A DNA stretch of 64,000 nt from Beaufortia kweichowensis. Lineage: Eukaryota > Chordata > Actinopteri > Cypriniformes > Gastromyzontidae. Positions 37,901 through 50,714 of the stretch are shown here, piece by piece. The notes below the pieces were generated by a model. It worked only from the letters and a program-made list of their open reading frames with translations. It searched no databases and was not told the DNA's origin. Location: contig CM032798.1 of assembly GCA_019155185.1 (NCBI GenBank), forward strand, positions 5,035,501 through 5,099,500, written 5' to 3'. The first letter of the stretch is position 1. Each line of letters opens with the position of its first letter. Made by a program: the position numbers and the translations under genes.

Positions 37901-39388
37901 TGACAGCATGAAAAATGCACTTATTTTTCTGTAGTTGAAGTAGACAGAGAGTTTTAAAGCTCATAATTTGATTGTCTGAAGAATTCCAGAAAGTGTTCAA
38001 CCCCTCCAACCTTTTCTGTCATTTTGGAGGGTCCTTCAAAGTGAGATGTAGTTCAGTACGCACTTGATTGCAGTTTTCCTTCAAATCATTGTTGATGGTG
38101 TGCCAGGCTCTGAATAAGGTGTTGAAAATCTCATCTGGAACGCGGCCACCACCTTTTTGGGTGATTATCAAATAACGTGCCTGCTGGGTTGTGCCATTAC
38201 TTGCACTCAGTGCTGTTAGGATTAGATTTGTGGTTTTGAAGCTCCAAATTAAAAAGACATTTGTCGGCTTGTCTAAAACATGCTGCAATCCAGCGATTAG
38301 CGGGAAATGAAGTTGTAATTCTCTCCTTTATTGTTTTCAGCTTCATCGTTGCCAGAATGCACTTGGCACAGCCAAAGCCCAAATGTAGCCGGGACTCGGA
38401 GAAACCGTTTCCTATGAGTGTGTAATGCGCATTTGTCGCATGGCTAACTGTTGCAAATGGAATTTAAAATTAAACGTTTGGATTTCTGCGATTACATTCG
38501 GACAGATGAGTGATGAGTGTCACTTTAAATAAAGCAACAGAGGTGGGCAGATTGCATTCCTGGCTTAATATAAAACATCAACTTAGACATTCTGCTTCCT
38601 GGAAATTTCTCTTTAGTCAGCTGAAATGTGTTTTAAAATTCATTTACATAGTTTCTCCTCTCTAATCAGTTCTGCTTTGTAGATGCACCCGGTATGGATT
38701 TCTTTTCGTGGCCCTGCAGTTACATAAAGATGACCTCTCTTCTCGTTATTACCATATTCATGGTGCTCTCTGCCAGCATGAGATTGAAAATACTGAAATG
38801 GATTAACACTTTGTTGGGGTCTGCACGGCTTCTCCTCCTCCATAATGATGCTCTTGTACCTTCTTCCCTTTTATTTGCTTTCTTCATCTCCCGTGGGCTC
38901 TCCCACTTTTTGCTTCTTTACACTGAGTGGCTGGAGCAGTCCTGAAAACTGGCAATAGCAGCGGCATCAAATTGAAGAGGCCATCTGTTGACGTGGAAGA
39001 TACAAGCAAATAGTGGAGGAGTGTAGAGAGAGAGATAGAGAGAAATGATTGGACTGGATATTCAGGCAAATTTATGGGTCTTTAATTGCTACGTATTTAC
39101 ATAATTTGAATAAATGTAAATGTAATAATCCTCTCTGGTGTAGATACACTGTGGTTACAGTGAATTGACATAACTTCAGTGTAAATATTCAGTTAGCAGA
39201 GACAGCGCTGTAAGTAGAGATAAATTAATTGCAGGCTTAAAGTCAAGATGGAATAAAATATCTCTTATTTACAGTCTTAATGTGTTTTGCATAGAAACGT
39301 TATGCAATCTTGCAGTCTTATTGAATATTGCTATTGTCTTTCACTTACAATACATCGCATCCCAGTGGTAAAATAGACTGAAAACATT

Positions 39389-39485
39389 TGTGACCCTGTC
39401 TGTCAAATCATCAAAGTTTGATTTCACCAGTAAATATCATTATGATTTTAATCTTTACTCAGTAAAGATATCAAGGTTTTATTTT
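39389..39485. repeat. Left-end fragment of the GTGACCCTG MITE family
   Basis: It starts 'TGTGACCCTGTCTGTCAAAT' and contains 'AATCTTTACTCAGTAAAGAT', comparable to the interior of the copy at 20747. The right inverted terminus is absent. Confidence 0.5.
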
Positions 39486-40984
39486 CACAGAATGTTTTTG
39501 GTTTTATGTTTTATATTTGCTCCCACAATACTTTGCTATTTGGTCCAGAGAGGCTTTCTCTCATGAGTATGTAATGTTTTTTTTAACATTTGTATTATAC
39601 TACATCCACAGATCCAAGACTGACTTTAATCTTTAGTTCAAAACACTTTTTTCAACTGCTGCAAGTGTCAGATATTACTTAAAAGGTTATCATCCAATAA
39701 ATCAATTCTGTTGTGAAAAACAGCAGCGTCAAATAATCTTTATGGTTCAGAGGAGATGCAAGCATTAATCCTTAAAAGATGCGGTTCGGGATGCATGTAT
39801 GTCGTAAAAAGATATAGCCAATTTACACCCGCTTTACAAGAATTCCCAGAAGGCCTTCACTCCTATCCTAGCCGACTAGATTGGCCCTTTAAACCTCTCT
39901 CACTCTTGCTCTCTTCCTTTCACTCTTGTCTGGCAAGTTTCCATGGAAACAAAGGGAGAAGACCCTAATGAGTAAGTGTGTGTCTCAACGAGATGAACAC
40001 ATATATTGTTGAGATATGGACATAGTCCAATTCTCAAACACTTACTGTCATGCTGGTCATTTGGTCAGTGTTGTCTGGCTATAGACAGACATATTAAATG
40101 GACTGTTAAATACATCAGAGGACATCAATACTTTATTTAACATTCTAACATTTTTTCTTAATAAATAACTATAACTTTAATTTTTAAATAACTATTTTAA
40201 TGCTTTTTTACAAGGAAAGAGGGTTCTATTGTTGTTTTTTATATTAAAACTTATATATATATTTATAATACTTTACCTTAAGTGTCCATCAACTGCAGTT
40301 CTTCAACTGCAGACAAAAACTTATTTTCTATATTTTTCATATTCAGCACCATATTAAAAAAGAAATCACAAAATTCAGTTTACCCCATGTCTCCTGACTT
40401 TAAGTCTGTGGTCTCATGTATATATAAAATAATATTTTTAAGTAAGAAAATAGTTTCTACCTAATCGAAACTCATTTTAACATTTGTTTTATGTAACTTT
40501 TCAAAAATGTGACCATTTGAAAGACACTGTAACAACACAGACTCTGCTTGGGCTCAATTTGATCCCAGCAAAACTGTAAAATACAATAAAACACAACTAA
40601 ATGTTAGAATACTTTAAGTGAGAATGAGTGATCAAGATGAAGATTATGGAAGTATGAGCCAAATACGTTAATAAAATGTCTGTTTGAGATATTAGGGTCT
40701 TCTTTTTCCCCTGAGAAACAGAACATAAACAGAACACAGATGTTAAATCAGTGTATTTCTTGTTTTAGTCAGTGAAATTCTTGTGGTATATAGAATGCCA
40801 CTGTAGACAGTCATTTTAGCACACAATCTCTTCAGGAGATGAGGCTACAAACCCCATAATTGCTGTATATCATTCACAGAAATTGAAAACTCGACTCAAC
40901 ACCTCCTAGTATGTGTGAATTAGCATGCGTGCTCTCTGTTGATAAGTGCGTACTGCAGAGATCTTTTCCAAACCATTGTGTTCC

Positions 40985-41030
40985 TGCACTGTAAGTCGGA
41001 TATAAGCGTCTGTCAAATCCATAAATATGC
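40985..41030 (+). repeat. SINE tail fragment
   Basis: 'GCACTGTAAGTCGGATATAA' followed by 'GCGTCTGTCAAATCCATAAA' is the conserved 3' tail of the fish SINE seen in full at 31897-32030, here without its tRNA-like head. Confidence 0.55.
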
Positions 41031-41859
41031 AGTATAGTCAATGTACCATGCTATTTATTTGCATGTACAGTACTTGCGTATGTGTGAGAGCATTAGGTTT
41101 GGCTGATATCATGGTTAATGGTTACAAAATATTATTATTAAATTTAATTTTAAATATTAATTTAATGTAAATCATTTCATTTTCACTTTTTCAAGATCCT
41201 CATAAATCATGTTTGCTTTAAAGGGAGAGGTTTAGTGTGGAGTAGTGTTAATAAAAATGATTTTAGTATGAAAAAACATTGCATCTATTGTATATAACAT
41301 CTAACGTCTGTGTGTGTGTGTGGCATCTGTTGGCTTATAAGTCGTCTGATAGTGATCCTGTACATGAATTCAGGCGAGCTGGTTTTACACTACAATGATC
41401 ATACTGTCCCTTGAGCACAAAGCCAGACACACAGACTTAAAACACTCAAACACACAGATGAAAAAGCTCTCAATGGACTAGCCAGGGGGGAGATGGATCC
41501 TTAGGGAGCCTAAACTTCAACCCTGTGAGCGAACAAATCCAGCGTAGTTCTGAGAAATTCCCAGACAAGCAAAAAAAATAAAAAGTACAACAAATGTGGA
41601 TCATTTAACAGCACAATAAACCACACTGGAGACTCTTGGTTAAAGGCGTATGTGCTGCTCATTCAAAGCAAAGAATAATTCAAAAGCTAACGGCACGGCT
41701 TGTCAGTTTTTGCCCAACAAATGTGACTTTTGAGTTCCCAAGCACATATTTGTTTTATTGCAACCAGAAATATAAAGCTTTATAAAAGAAAATAAGCAAA
41801 TGTTTTGGGTCTTACTGTACAATTCATCTCCTAAAACAATCTCTCTGTTTCATTCACAG

Positions 41860-42044
41860 GTCGTGATCATTATTAACTCCACTAACAAGCAGGAGATGGA
41901 AATGATACTCGAGTTTACCCAATCCTGGTTACAAGCACACTGAACATACTGAAGTCTTCCTTCTGCACATCTTGAGCACAATCTTTTTCCAGCAAGCGAC
42001 TGCTAAACAGGTATTGACCTGTAAAGCAGAGATCTTTGCACACC
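41860..42044 (+). other. grm2: grm2 5' untranslated part of the first coding exon
   Basis: The acceptor is TTTCATTCACAG at 41859. Between it and the start codon lies a short upstream open frame (41896-41943). An in-frame stop TGA at 42015-42017 shows that the reading frame of the receptor cannot start farther upstream within this exon. Confidence 0.65.
41896..41943 (+). CDS. Upstream ORF of 15 codons in grm2 leader
   Basis: ATG-GAA-ATG starts a 15-residue frame that ends at TGA 41941-41943, about 100 bases before the main start codon. Its start context (GGAGATG) has a purine at -3 and G at +4. If transcribed as proposed, it would be translated before the receptor frame and could lower its translation. 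The peptide has no recognised function. Confidence 0.4.
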   Translation: MEMILEFTQSWLQAH

Positions 42045-42554
42045 ATGACCCACAGGTCAGCTCATTTTGGAGGTCACGGCCCCTCCAGGCCTCTTCATCT
42101 CACTCTACTGCTGCTTCTGTTGGCCAGGACACCCCAAGCTTTGGCTGTGCCTGGTTATAACACTGACACTTCCAAGAAGGAGATCGTAATCGAAGGGGAC
42201 ATAGTGATCGGAGGCCTGTTTCCTGTTCACCAAAAGGGAGAAGGGGCTCAGGACTGTGGCCGCATCAATGCCCAGAGAGGGATTCAGAGACTGGAGGCAA
42301 TGCTGCTAGCCCTGGACGAGATCAATCGAGATGATCAGATTTTGCCTGGGGTCACTTTAGGTGCCCACATTCTGGACACTTGCTCCAAGGACACATATGC
42401 GCTAGAGCAGTCGCTGGAGTTTGTGCGTGCCTCGCTAACGAAAGTGGACGATAGCGAGTACACGTGCCCGGACGGATCCTATGCTATCCATGATGATGTT
42501 CCGCTCGCTATATCTGGAGTGATCGGGGGCTCCTACAGTGATGTATCCATACAG
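42045..42554 (+). CDS. grm2: Metabotropic glutamate receptor 2, coding exon 1 (signal peptide and start of ligand-binding domain)
   Basis: grm2 encodes a class C G-protein-coupled receptor of group II, coupled to Gi/o, that lowers cAMP and dampens transmitter release at synapses. The start ATG (ACC-ATG) is the first in-frame one after a stop. Residues 1-34 form a signal peptide with a run of six leucines. The Venus-flytrap lobe follows: 'IVIEGDIVIGGLFPVHQKG', 'RGIQRLEAM' with Arg78 and Arg82 (human Arg57 and Arg61, which bind the glutamate side chain), and 'GVIGGSYSDVSIQ' with Ser165 (human Ser145). 'VHQKG' and 'YSDVSIQ' are mGlu2-type; mGlu3 has 'INEKG' and 'YSSVSIQ'. The donor is ATACAG|GTACTT, phase 0. 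The five coding exons join to 887 residues (human 872). The gene lies directly after tex264, as in human 3p21. Confidence 0.95.
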
Positions 42555-43344
42555 GTACTTATTCATGTGTCACCTATTTATTTTAAAAATCATAACCCCA
42601 ATCCATCACATATTCAGAGATAACACTTTTGTTCTCCAGATGTGCATGAGGACGCATCTATCTTGGAACAAAGTTCTTCTTATTCTTTATATAAAGGGTG
42701 TAGTGTGTATTTTCTATGCCACTAGCATCAAAAACAAAATAATAATAATAAGAAGAAGAATTTCATATTACCATAGTGTATACACCTTCCAGGAAATTCA
42801 AAATGGCTTACTTATATGTGTTTTTGAAGTTGGAGTAGAAGAAGAAAATGACACACAAAAATTCTTTACCAATCTTTTAGGTTTGTTGGTGGCATTTAGT
42901 AAGACAATTTTGCAGTCGTTTAATAAGATAAAGCAATGCATGATGGTGTCTGTTTACCTGTCATCCATATGTTCATCTCATTAAATTTGCCGCCAACCAT
43001 GTGGCGAGTCTCTGTCTTTTGTGACGCTCCCTTGCAGACGTGCTACAGATGTTAGCTTTAAGGAAGGAAGACGGTGACAGCTTGATTACATATTTACTCT
43101 CTGGAGATTTTAATGTAATATGAGAGAAGGAGGAGAGAGAGAGTGAGAAATGCTAATTAGTAGAAAACATACAAACATTGATTTCCTAACATTAATTCCT
43201 GCACTGTGTGGAGATACCCAAACACTGATGAAGGTTGTTCATCTAAATATACTAGTGACACATATACAGAAAAATACAAAAAAATAGACGAAGAGGCAAG
43301 TTGTGCTTATATTTCCTATTTACATATAACTTCACAAAAATCTG

Positions 43345-43567
43345 CACTGCAAAAAAAGAATTTCTTTCTTAGTATTTTTGCCTTGTTTTTCAGTAAATTT
43401 CTGAAATCAGAAGATGCCTTTTCTTGAAAAACAAACAGATTTTTGCTTGTTTGAAGCATTTTGTTCACTTTTACAGAAAACAAGACCTTATATCTTAGGT
43501 CAATTTGCATCTCCAGTAAAATATATATATTTTATATATTACAAAATATATATATTTTTTTGCTGTG
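43345..43567. repeat. MITE-like element with CACTGCAAAA inverted ends
   Basis: The left end 'CACTGCAAAAAAAGAATTTC' faces the right end 'TTTTTTTGCTGTG', an inverted pair with one mismatch in ten bases. Inner blocks 'TTAGTATTTTTGCCTTGTTT' and 'GAAAACAAGACCTTATATC' match a common cyprinid repeat type. Protein-like frames inside it are incidental. Confidence 0.6.
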
Positions 43568-46500
43568 TAATTCTTGCAGTAATTTGGTTGAATTCTTAAT
43601 TACCTTAAAGATATAATCAAGTGTTTTATTAAAACATTATGTAAATTTAAATAGCCTATTTGGACTCAAATAACTGTTTATTTATTCACAATTAATATTA
43701 AAATCAGTGGCCGTAAGGTGCTTGTAGCAGATGGAGAAATGTGAAATGTGTTTATTTTTTCTTAAGGTTTCAGGAGCATAATTACTGCAGTGGCCACACA
43801 GGGACATGAGATGCATTAATAATGCAGAAAAACAGACGTGAGGAACAGAGACAGAGAGTGAGAGATGTTTGATAATAGTGTATGAAATGTCATTTTATCA
43901 CTACTGTTTTTAGAAAATCCATCAATTTTCTTGTTTACTCTTTTCTTTATTTTTTATCTTCTTTTTCCACATCAGACATCTGTCACACAAACACAGAAAT
44001 ATATGCAGTTTTTTTCCACAGACACTTTAAAACACAGGCATATAGGGGCATTTAGGGCAGCCGGGAGAGGTCTTCTCTGAAAGTGTGGGTGAGAATCATC
44101 TTGTAGCTGTCTCTTTTAAAGCACATCACTGGGGAATCCCTGCCTTGTACCACATTCTGTCACATTATTTCCCTACTATACACTATAAACTGTACAGATA
44201 CAGATGATACACTATTTAGATTGCAGCAGTGCAGTTGTGTTATTGTGAAGACAAGGTAGAAAGATGACACAAAACAACATCCCTGCATCATGAGGGTGAA
44301 TTTTTTATGGACAAAAAGCACAATTTTTAAAGTAAAGTTTGGAAATGTAGTCCATTATAACCCTGATTTTGTAAATTTTTGCTATTATGTTTTGCATGTA
44401 TGCTTAATGTTGGGTTTTCAATAAGTGTAAAAAATCCATTATGCAGTACATTGGACATTTATATGCTCTATGTAAGCAATTTTGTATATGTAAACATTCA
44501 TTTTTAAGCAAGCATTTTTGAAGTACAATGAAATAAGAACATGGTAAAGGTGAGACATGGTTGACAGCGATGTTAAGTCACTATTAGCTGTGTCGAGTAC
44601 AATGAAACAGGCAGAAGGTTGCTTCAGACTTTTAAAGGTTCATGTGTTAAGACTCCACTTTTCTTTATTGGCTCCTGTCCCTGTGGAGTGATAAAATGGG
44701 GGACTTTGACAGCACACAAGCAAAGCTAAGGAAGCTTTTAGAAAGAGAGAGAGAGAGAGGCGGACAGAGAGAGTCTGATGAACGAGTTGTAATTTTGGTT
44801 GAGGTTGATATTTGAGGCTTCTCTCATAAAAAGTGAATGTATTTGCCTGGCAGCTATTTATGGAGGTGCTGTTTAAAAGTGTCTTCTCAAAAATATAGCC
44901 CCAACCCACTAAATCTCACACATACATTATCTGTTTGACAGAAAATCTGAGCTAGATGGATGTCTGCTGGTTTACAGTGCAATTGTTTTGCAGGTATATT
45001 GCTGCAGAAGTTTACATTTGCTATGAAGAAAGCGTGGAACATGAAAAGAAAAGAATACTATAATTTATAATTTCTCATTTAAAAAAAATACTGATTTCAT
45101 TTGTTGCAGTTGCATATTAACTTTTTAACATTTATAACATTAACATTATAAACATTTTACATTTTGTTTCAGAAAACTTTAATAAGGCAATACTAATGAC
45201 AATGTACGCTTAGTTATACTCGGCTCATGGAATCTCTTCATCTCTTGTTCTGCCAAATGTTCTTTCTTCCTGTAAGAAAAAACATTTCATAAGACATGTC
45301 TTTGATTGTTGCTGTGCTTGCTCAGACTGTGTCATGTATGTTTTATATTATGTTTGTAAAATCAAACTTTGCACTGAAATATTGATTTGGAAATGATGCT
45401 CTTGACTCTGTTGTCTGACTTTTTTCCTTTGTTGCCTTCAGTCTGAGATAACTAATTTCAACAGTAATATTATTATTTACAAATGTGCCTTTAAGTTCTA
45501 TGTACTAATAGTGTGCTTGCTATAATCCACACAGTTATTAGCTTTTTAGCCAATGACTGAGCTTAAAACAGATGCCCATAGTTAACTAAGCAGCAATGAC
45601 CAGTTCTTTGCGCAGATGGATTTTTATTAGTCTTGTTTACAAAGTACTTTCTGATACAAAATACCCTAATGTTTGCCGGGTTAGTTGTATGGAGTGTATG
45701 AAGATACTGCTGAGAACAAGATATCCAGCAAAACTGTATAATTTGTTTTGTTTTTCAATTATATTGAAATTTATGAGTGTATTAACAGGCAGGACGAGGG
45801 ATTTATTTGTTGTATCATAGTGACAGAAACTGGCTTTTTATTGGTTGTGTGGTTGAAAGTAAATGAGATACAGTATAGGTATATGTACACTTAACAAAGA
45901 TGGTTATTGCCGAAAGCTTCTGTAGTACTATGGTTTGTATTGCAGACATCTTCTGATCTTCATTTAAGGTCCAAATGACTGAAGGGTCCTAGGGGAGATT
46001 CCTGAATCTCTTTGTTTGGCTTCTAAAGCTACAATAGTATTTCCCTGACTGCTCAGTGAGAATGTTTGGAATGTTTAATGAATTTGCTGGCTCTAGTCCT
46101 GATGTAGATACCCCGCAGTTTGGGCAGAACACCCCTGGTGATACATTCAGTCGACCTTATCACCCTGCTGTGTTTTGTTGCTCTTGTTTCAGGCATCAAT
46201 ACCATCTGACAGAATGTTCTCTATAGTGCACCTGCAAAAGGATTTTAGTATCTTGAGGTCCATTACTGTATAAATCTCCTTGAAGTTTAAAGTCTTTCTG
46301 GTGAAATTGTATGTGGGCCATATTAGCTCATGTGCATGCCAACTCTAAAGTTCAACTGTGTCCACTGGGAACCCAATGATTATGTTGGAGATCTTCCTGT
46401 GGTTCATTCATCCACTCCCCCTATCTCTTGAATGATCTTTTCATCATCTGTACTACTGTACAAAGATTTAATTTTCATATTGGAACATGGAAAAGCATTC

Positions 46501-47689
46501 GCACAGACACTTGTGTATATTTTCTTGTGATTTCTAACAGTGACTTTAATTTAGTACAGCTGATGATTCACCACACTCAAGTGACTCTCATTGTTATACA
46601 GGGATGCAGGTGTAGAAGAATTGTAATTTGTATCCTTTTTTAATTTGTGCCTGATGTGTAAAGTTGTTTGCCTGCGATCATAAAAATGCAAACGCAGTCA
46701 TAATATTTATACTGCCTTTTATTTTCTATCCAAACAAAAGGAGGCATTTAATACACACAAAAATGACCACAACATATTTAACTCTTTGTCTAACAAAATA
46801 TTTGTTTGCATTTTGTAACCAAGTAAAATATAGCCTAAGGGATCTGTAGTGATTGATTCACACTGACAACTACAGCTCAAGTGTATCAGAGGTTTTAGCT
46901 CTGTGTAACTGATAATGATGCTCTATGGTGAACTAATGCTAACAGAATGCAGACAAACCAGTCAGCGACTCCATTCAATCCAACAGGCCAAAGAACAAAT
47001 ATGAACGAACAGAAAGAAAACAAGTGGCTGGTATTTGATAATTTCACAAATAGAGTATAGGCGACCTTAAAAAGATAACAGACAATTGACTATGTCTACG
47101 CCTTTAGAACTCTGCGATGGTAAAATCTTCTTTTAAAAACATACCATTACCATCGACCGATAAAGTGAGTTGTTGTCACAGTCAACTGAGGCTGTTTATT
47201 GAACGTGTAATGAGCAGCATTTCATCTCTTGTAATGTGACATCAATGCTCCACATCTAATAAAATAACTCTAACCCAATGTTACGCATCAGTTTTTAAAA
47301 TAGCCAGTAGCTTTTAGCTTACATGGAATATATTGTATGTATGAGAGAAATAAAATGCGTGCAGTTTGATTGTAAAACTGCTTTTATAATGCCTTTAGAA
47401 ATTTATTGAAAATTGTTGACAATAACCCAGTTGCAAAGCAGTGCCTAATAACTTTTAACATTTTACATGGATAACTGACTAAACAATTTATACAGCAGAC
47501 TAGATTAATGCTAAAAACAGGAAAGAAAACTATTTGTAAATAAGCTAAGACATCTTAAGGCATCTTAAAGAAATAGTATACCCACAAATATTTTTTATTT
47601 ATTAATTATTTATTCACCTTAAACTTTATTCATTATAAAGTTCATTATATTCATAAAATTTATTCATTTTAAACACAATGGTTTGATTG

Positions 47690-47898
47690 TGTGACACACT
47701 AAAGCCACGTCATGACAAACTATATATTGATGGAAAGGTCTTAGACTTATAAATAGGTCTTAGACTTATAAGAATAAATATTTGACACATTTTTATAACA
47801 ATAAACATTAACTAAAAAAATAATAAAAGTTAATGTTATTTCTTAAAATGTCTAAAATTAATTAATATAATAATTTGTGCAGTGACAGTTAACAGGTT
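47690..47898 (-). repeat. MITE-like element, reversed copy (AACCTGTTAACTGTCAC family)
   Basis: On the minus strand it begins AACCTGTTAACTGTCACTGC (complement of 47879-47898) and runs through the blocks 'ATTTTAGACATTTTAAGAAA', 'TAACATTAAC', 'TTTATTGTTATAAAAATGTG' and 'CATCAATATATAGTTTGTCA' found in the other copies. It contains a short internal direct duplication, 'GGTCTTAGACTTATAA' (near 47737 and 47756). Confidence 0.65.
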
Positions 47899-50475
47899 AA
47901 ATTGTTATAAACATTATAATCTATAATAAATTAATTCAGAAATTGTTGGAGTTTGTAGTGCAATGATGGAGGCTAGTGACTTTGATGCCACCTAAAGGGC
48001 ACATAAAAGGAAAGACTTTGTCAGAGAGAAAGCGAGCAAGAGAGTTCTCAGTCAGGTTGTGGTGAAGGATCTGAGTTAGATAAGAGAGACCCTCTCCTCT
48101 TTTACAGGGTCACACTTCCACCTGACCAAACACATTCGCAGCTGTTGCCTGGCAACCCAACTCCTCATAATACCGCATGTGGAATTCACCTCCTCTGATG
48201 TACAGGCAAACAAAGCCGTTCCAGAGATATCACAGCAGTATTAGTTTACTGTTTTAACATTCAGATCATCCACTGTGTCACTAATATTCTCTTTGTCACT
48301 GCTGGTGGTGTCATTTATCCTTACTATCATCGATGTCAGTGACATTTTCATATATATATAATTTTCAGTCGTCACTGTCATTGCATTTATCGTAATCCTC
48401 ATATGTGCTTCTGCACGTACATCATCTCGCGTAGGATGGGACAGTCTCAAGGGAATAGCATGTTAGAAAAGTCATGACATCTCCGTGAGTTGAATTCATC
48501 CTGGATTTTGCAACTTCCATAATCTTTGAAAATAAAGTTGTAGGATTATTGTAGGTTTAAAATGCGTTTGGTCAATAAAAAAGTTTTTCTTTGGTCATTT
48601 GATTGATTGATTTGTTTGTGTTCAACTAAGAAAGAAAGAGTCTTTCTTTTCCTTCCTTTCTTCATGTTTTGTTATACAGTATCATCTCTCAACGTTTGCT
48701 TACTCTTACTTTGTTATCATTAATGTCAACATGCAACACAGACTTTATATCCATTTTATCTTTATATCTGTCTTTGTTCCTCTGTTCCTCTCCCACTCTT
48801 TATTTCTCTCTCTTTCTTTAAGCTGTAAACTATACACTGTACTCTAAGCTGTAAAAAGTACCACATTCAACCCTAGAAAATTGTGTTTTAATACTTTCCC
48901 TCTTCTCTGTGTATACATATTTCATAAAGTAACACTTTTTGTGTCTGGGAACAGATTGCTCTGTGAATCCAGTTCTGTGTTGTTGGCTATAATGTAATAC
49001 AGAGTAATTGTAGATGTACAGCAGCTTGAACGCGTGACGTTAGAAGTTAAAAGAGCATCTGTGAGTGAAAATATGTGTGGGAGAGTAGATGGATAGCATG
49101 TCCATTAATAAAAAGACAGATCAATTCATTCTTTTGCTGTTAAAAGATGAGTCATGGATGTATGAATGGACAAATGTAATTTATGCACATTCATATTTTG
49201 CTGTTGTTGATGTTATAACCATATGTAAGCATCATTTATGTCTCGACACTTTTTGCAGTGGGCATTTTTGTCTACTTTCTGAAATAGCTCATGGCAGGGA
49301 TGTATTTAATATAAAGAAAGCCTCTCCACATTTAAAGCGAGAGTTCTCGTTTTGTTAGTGAGTTGTAATAAGAGCCAGTCTGGTGTTGGAATTTCTCTTT
49401 TTTGAAATCTAATGTTTGTTGCCAGCTCGCTATAAATTCCAGTAAAATTACAAAATAAAATGCAGACAGATATTTGCTATTTCTATTTATTGTATAATAG
49501 AGAAGCCAAAATCATGGATTTTAGGCTGTTTTAGTCACTGGAAAAATAAATACACAATGGTATATACAAAGTAATATGCAGTTAAATGTATCTTCTGTGG
49601 ATCTAGTTTAAGCAGAAACTTCTAAAAACCTTTTAGAAGGTTTTAGGTTTTTTTCGCTTTTAGCTGTCATTGATCTAAAATATCAATGTTTTAATAGAGT
49701 GATGACAGTAGGCTGATGTTGAACAGATGGGTAAATGAATTACTGTAGACTTGAGCTACACAATCAGACAGTCAGTTACATTATGAGTCTTTATGAGAAA
49801 GTTTTGACGTGCTCGTCTTACAAGCAAGATGTATATTGTTGTGCATGCATAATGCATAGCAAACATGTCCACTCGATCTGCCAAACACAAATCCCTCTGA
49901 TCAAGAGCCGTCCTCCTTCTCAGAATGATTAATCCACTTAACAACTAACTCTTCTGCTTGCAAATCTACGTTGCTGGTAATTTTCTTAATTAAATCCCAG
50001 GCTGAAGGCAGATTCTGAGCATCATGGCATTATGAGAAAGGGCATGAGCTCCATATCTAATGTGTTAAAGTCGCACAAAGCCATTCGGCGCAATGTGGAA
50101 GCGATTCACGAATAATCAGAGCTAATCAATTGGACTGAAATGCTCCTTGAGATGTGATTGAAACTGCTGTTGAGAGCATTACGCTTGTGGTGTAACTGAT
50201 TTGAATTGCGAAACTTTTGATGATCTTTTTGTTTACGGGGACTGCCATCTGTCTCTACAGTTTTTATCTCTTATCTTGATCCTATTCATTCATATATTAC
50301 ACTTACAGCTCATACTGTGTTTTCCATGTTGAAATACTTTGAAATACTTTTCCTATTCTATGTCTTTATTGTTTCTTCTGAATATATAAAAAATACTTAT
50401 TATAAAAGAAAATGACTAATTAAGTACTATTGTAAAATCATTTACCCAGTTAAGTATTATGTTTATTCTGTATAG

Positions 50476-50714
50476 CCAAAAGAGAACCGCCCCCAGCTGA
50501 GCTTGCTTTTGCCCAAGGTTTTTTCTTATTAAGTTTTTGTTCGTACCACAGTTGCCCTTGGCTCGCTCGCTAGGGGCTTAGAGACAAAAACATTAAAGCA
50601 TTAAGGAAGTTTTACAGAACTGCTCAACAGGGACTCTTAAGACAATTTAAAAAATACAGTATGATTTTCTGCTAAGCTTCTTTGAAACCAAAAAATGACT
50701 CAACTTGACTATAG
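50476..50714. repeat. Common teleost repeat ('CCCCAGCTGAGC...CCCAAGGTTTTTTC')
   Basis: 'GAACCGCCCCCAGCTGAGC', 'GCCCAAGGTTTTTTCTTATT', 'ACCACAGTTGCCCTTGGCTC' and 'GCTTCTTTGAAACC' follow the order of a repeat widespread in fish genomes, often mistaken for coding sequence. This copy is degenerate. Confidence 0.6.

Larger units (their letters stand above)
34998..41859 (+). other. grm2: grm2 first intron (5' UTR intron)
   Basis: A 6.9-kb intron precedes the coding exons. It contains a GTGACCCTG-family fragment (39389-39485), a SINE tail (40985-41030) and a (TG)n run near 41310-41323. A minus-strand open frame at 38019-38288 is unusually protein-like but has no recognised relative. The remainder shows nothing I can assign. 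Confidence 0.6.

Noticed and set aside
42538..42984. 148-codon plus-strand frame after the first grm2 coding exon
   Set aside because: It runs past the splice donor into AT-rich intron in another frame and has low-complexity content without homology.
43345..43567. Frames inside this stretch as small genes
   Set aside because: The whole stretch is bounded by inverted CACTGCAAAA ends and is a non-coding repeat.
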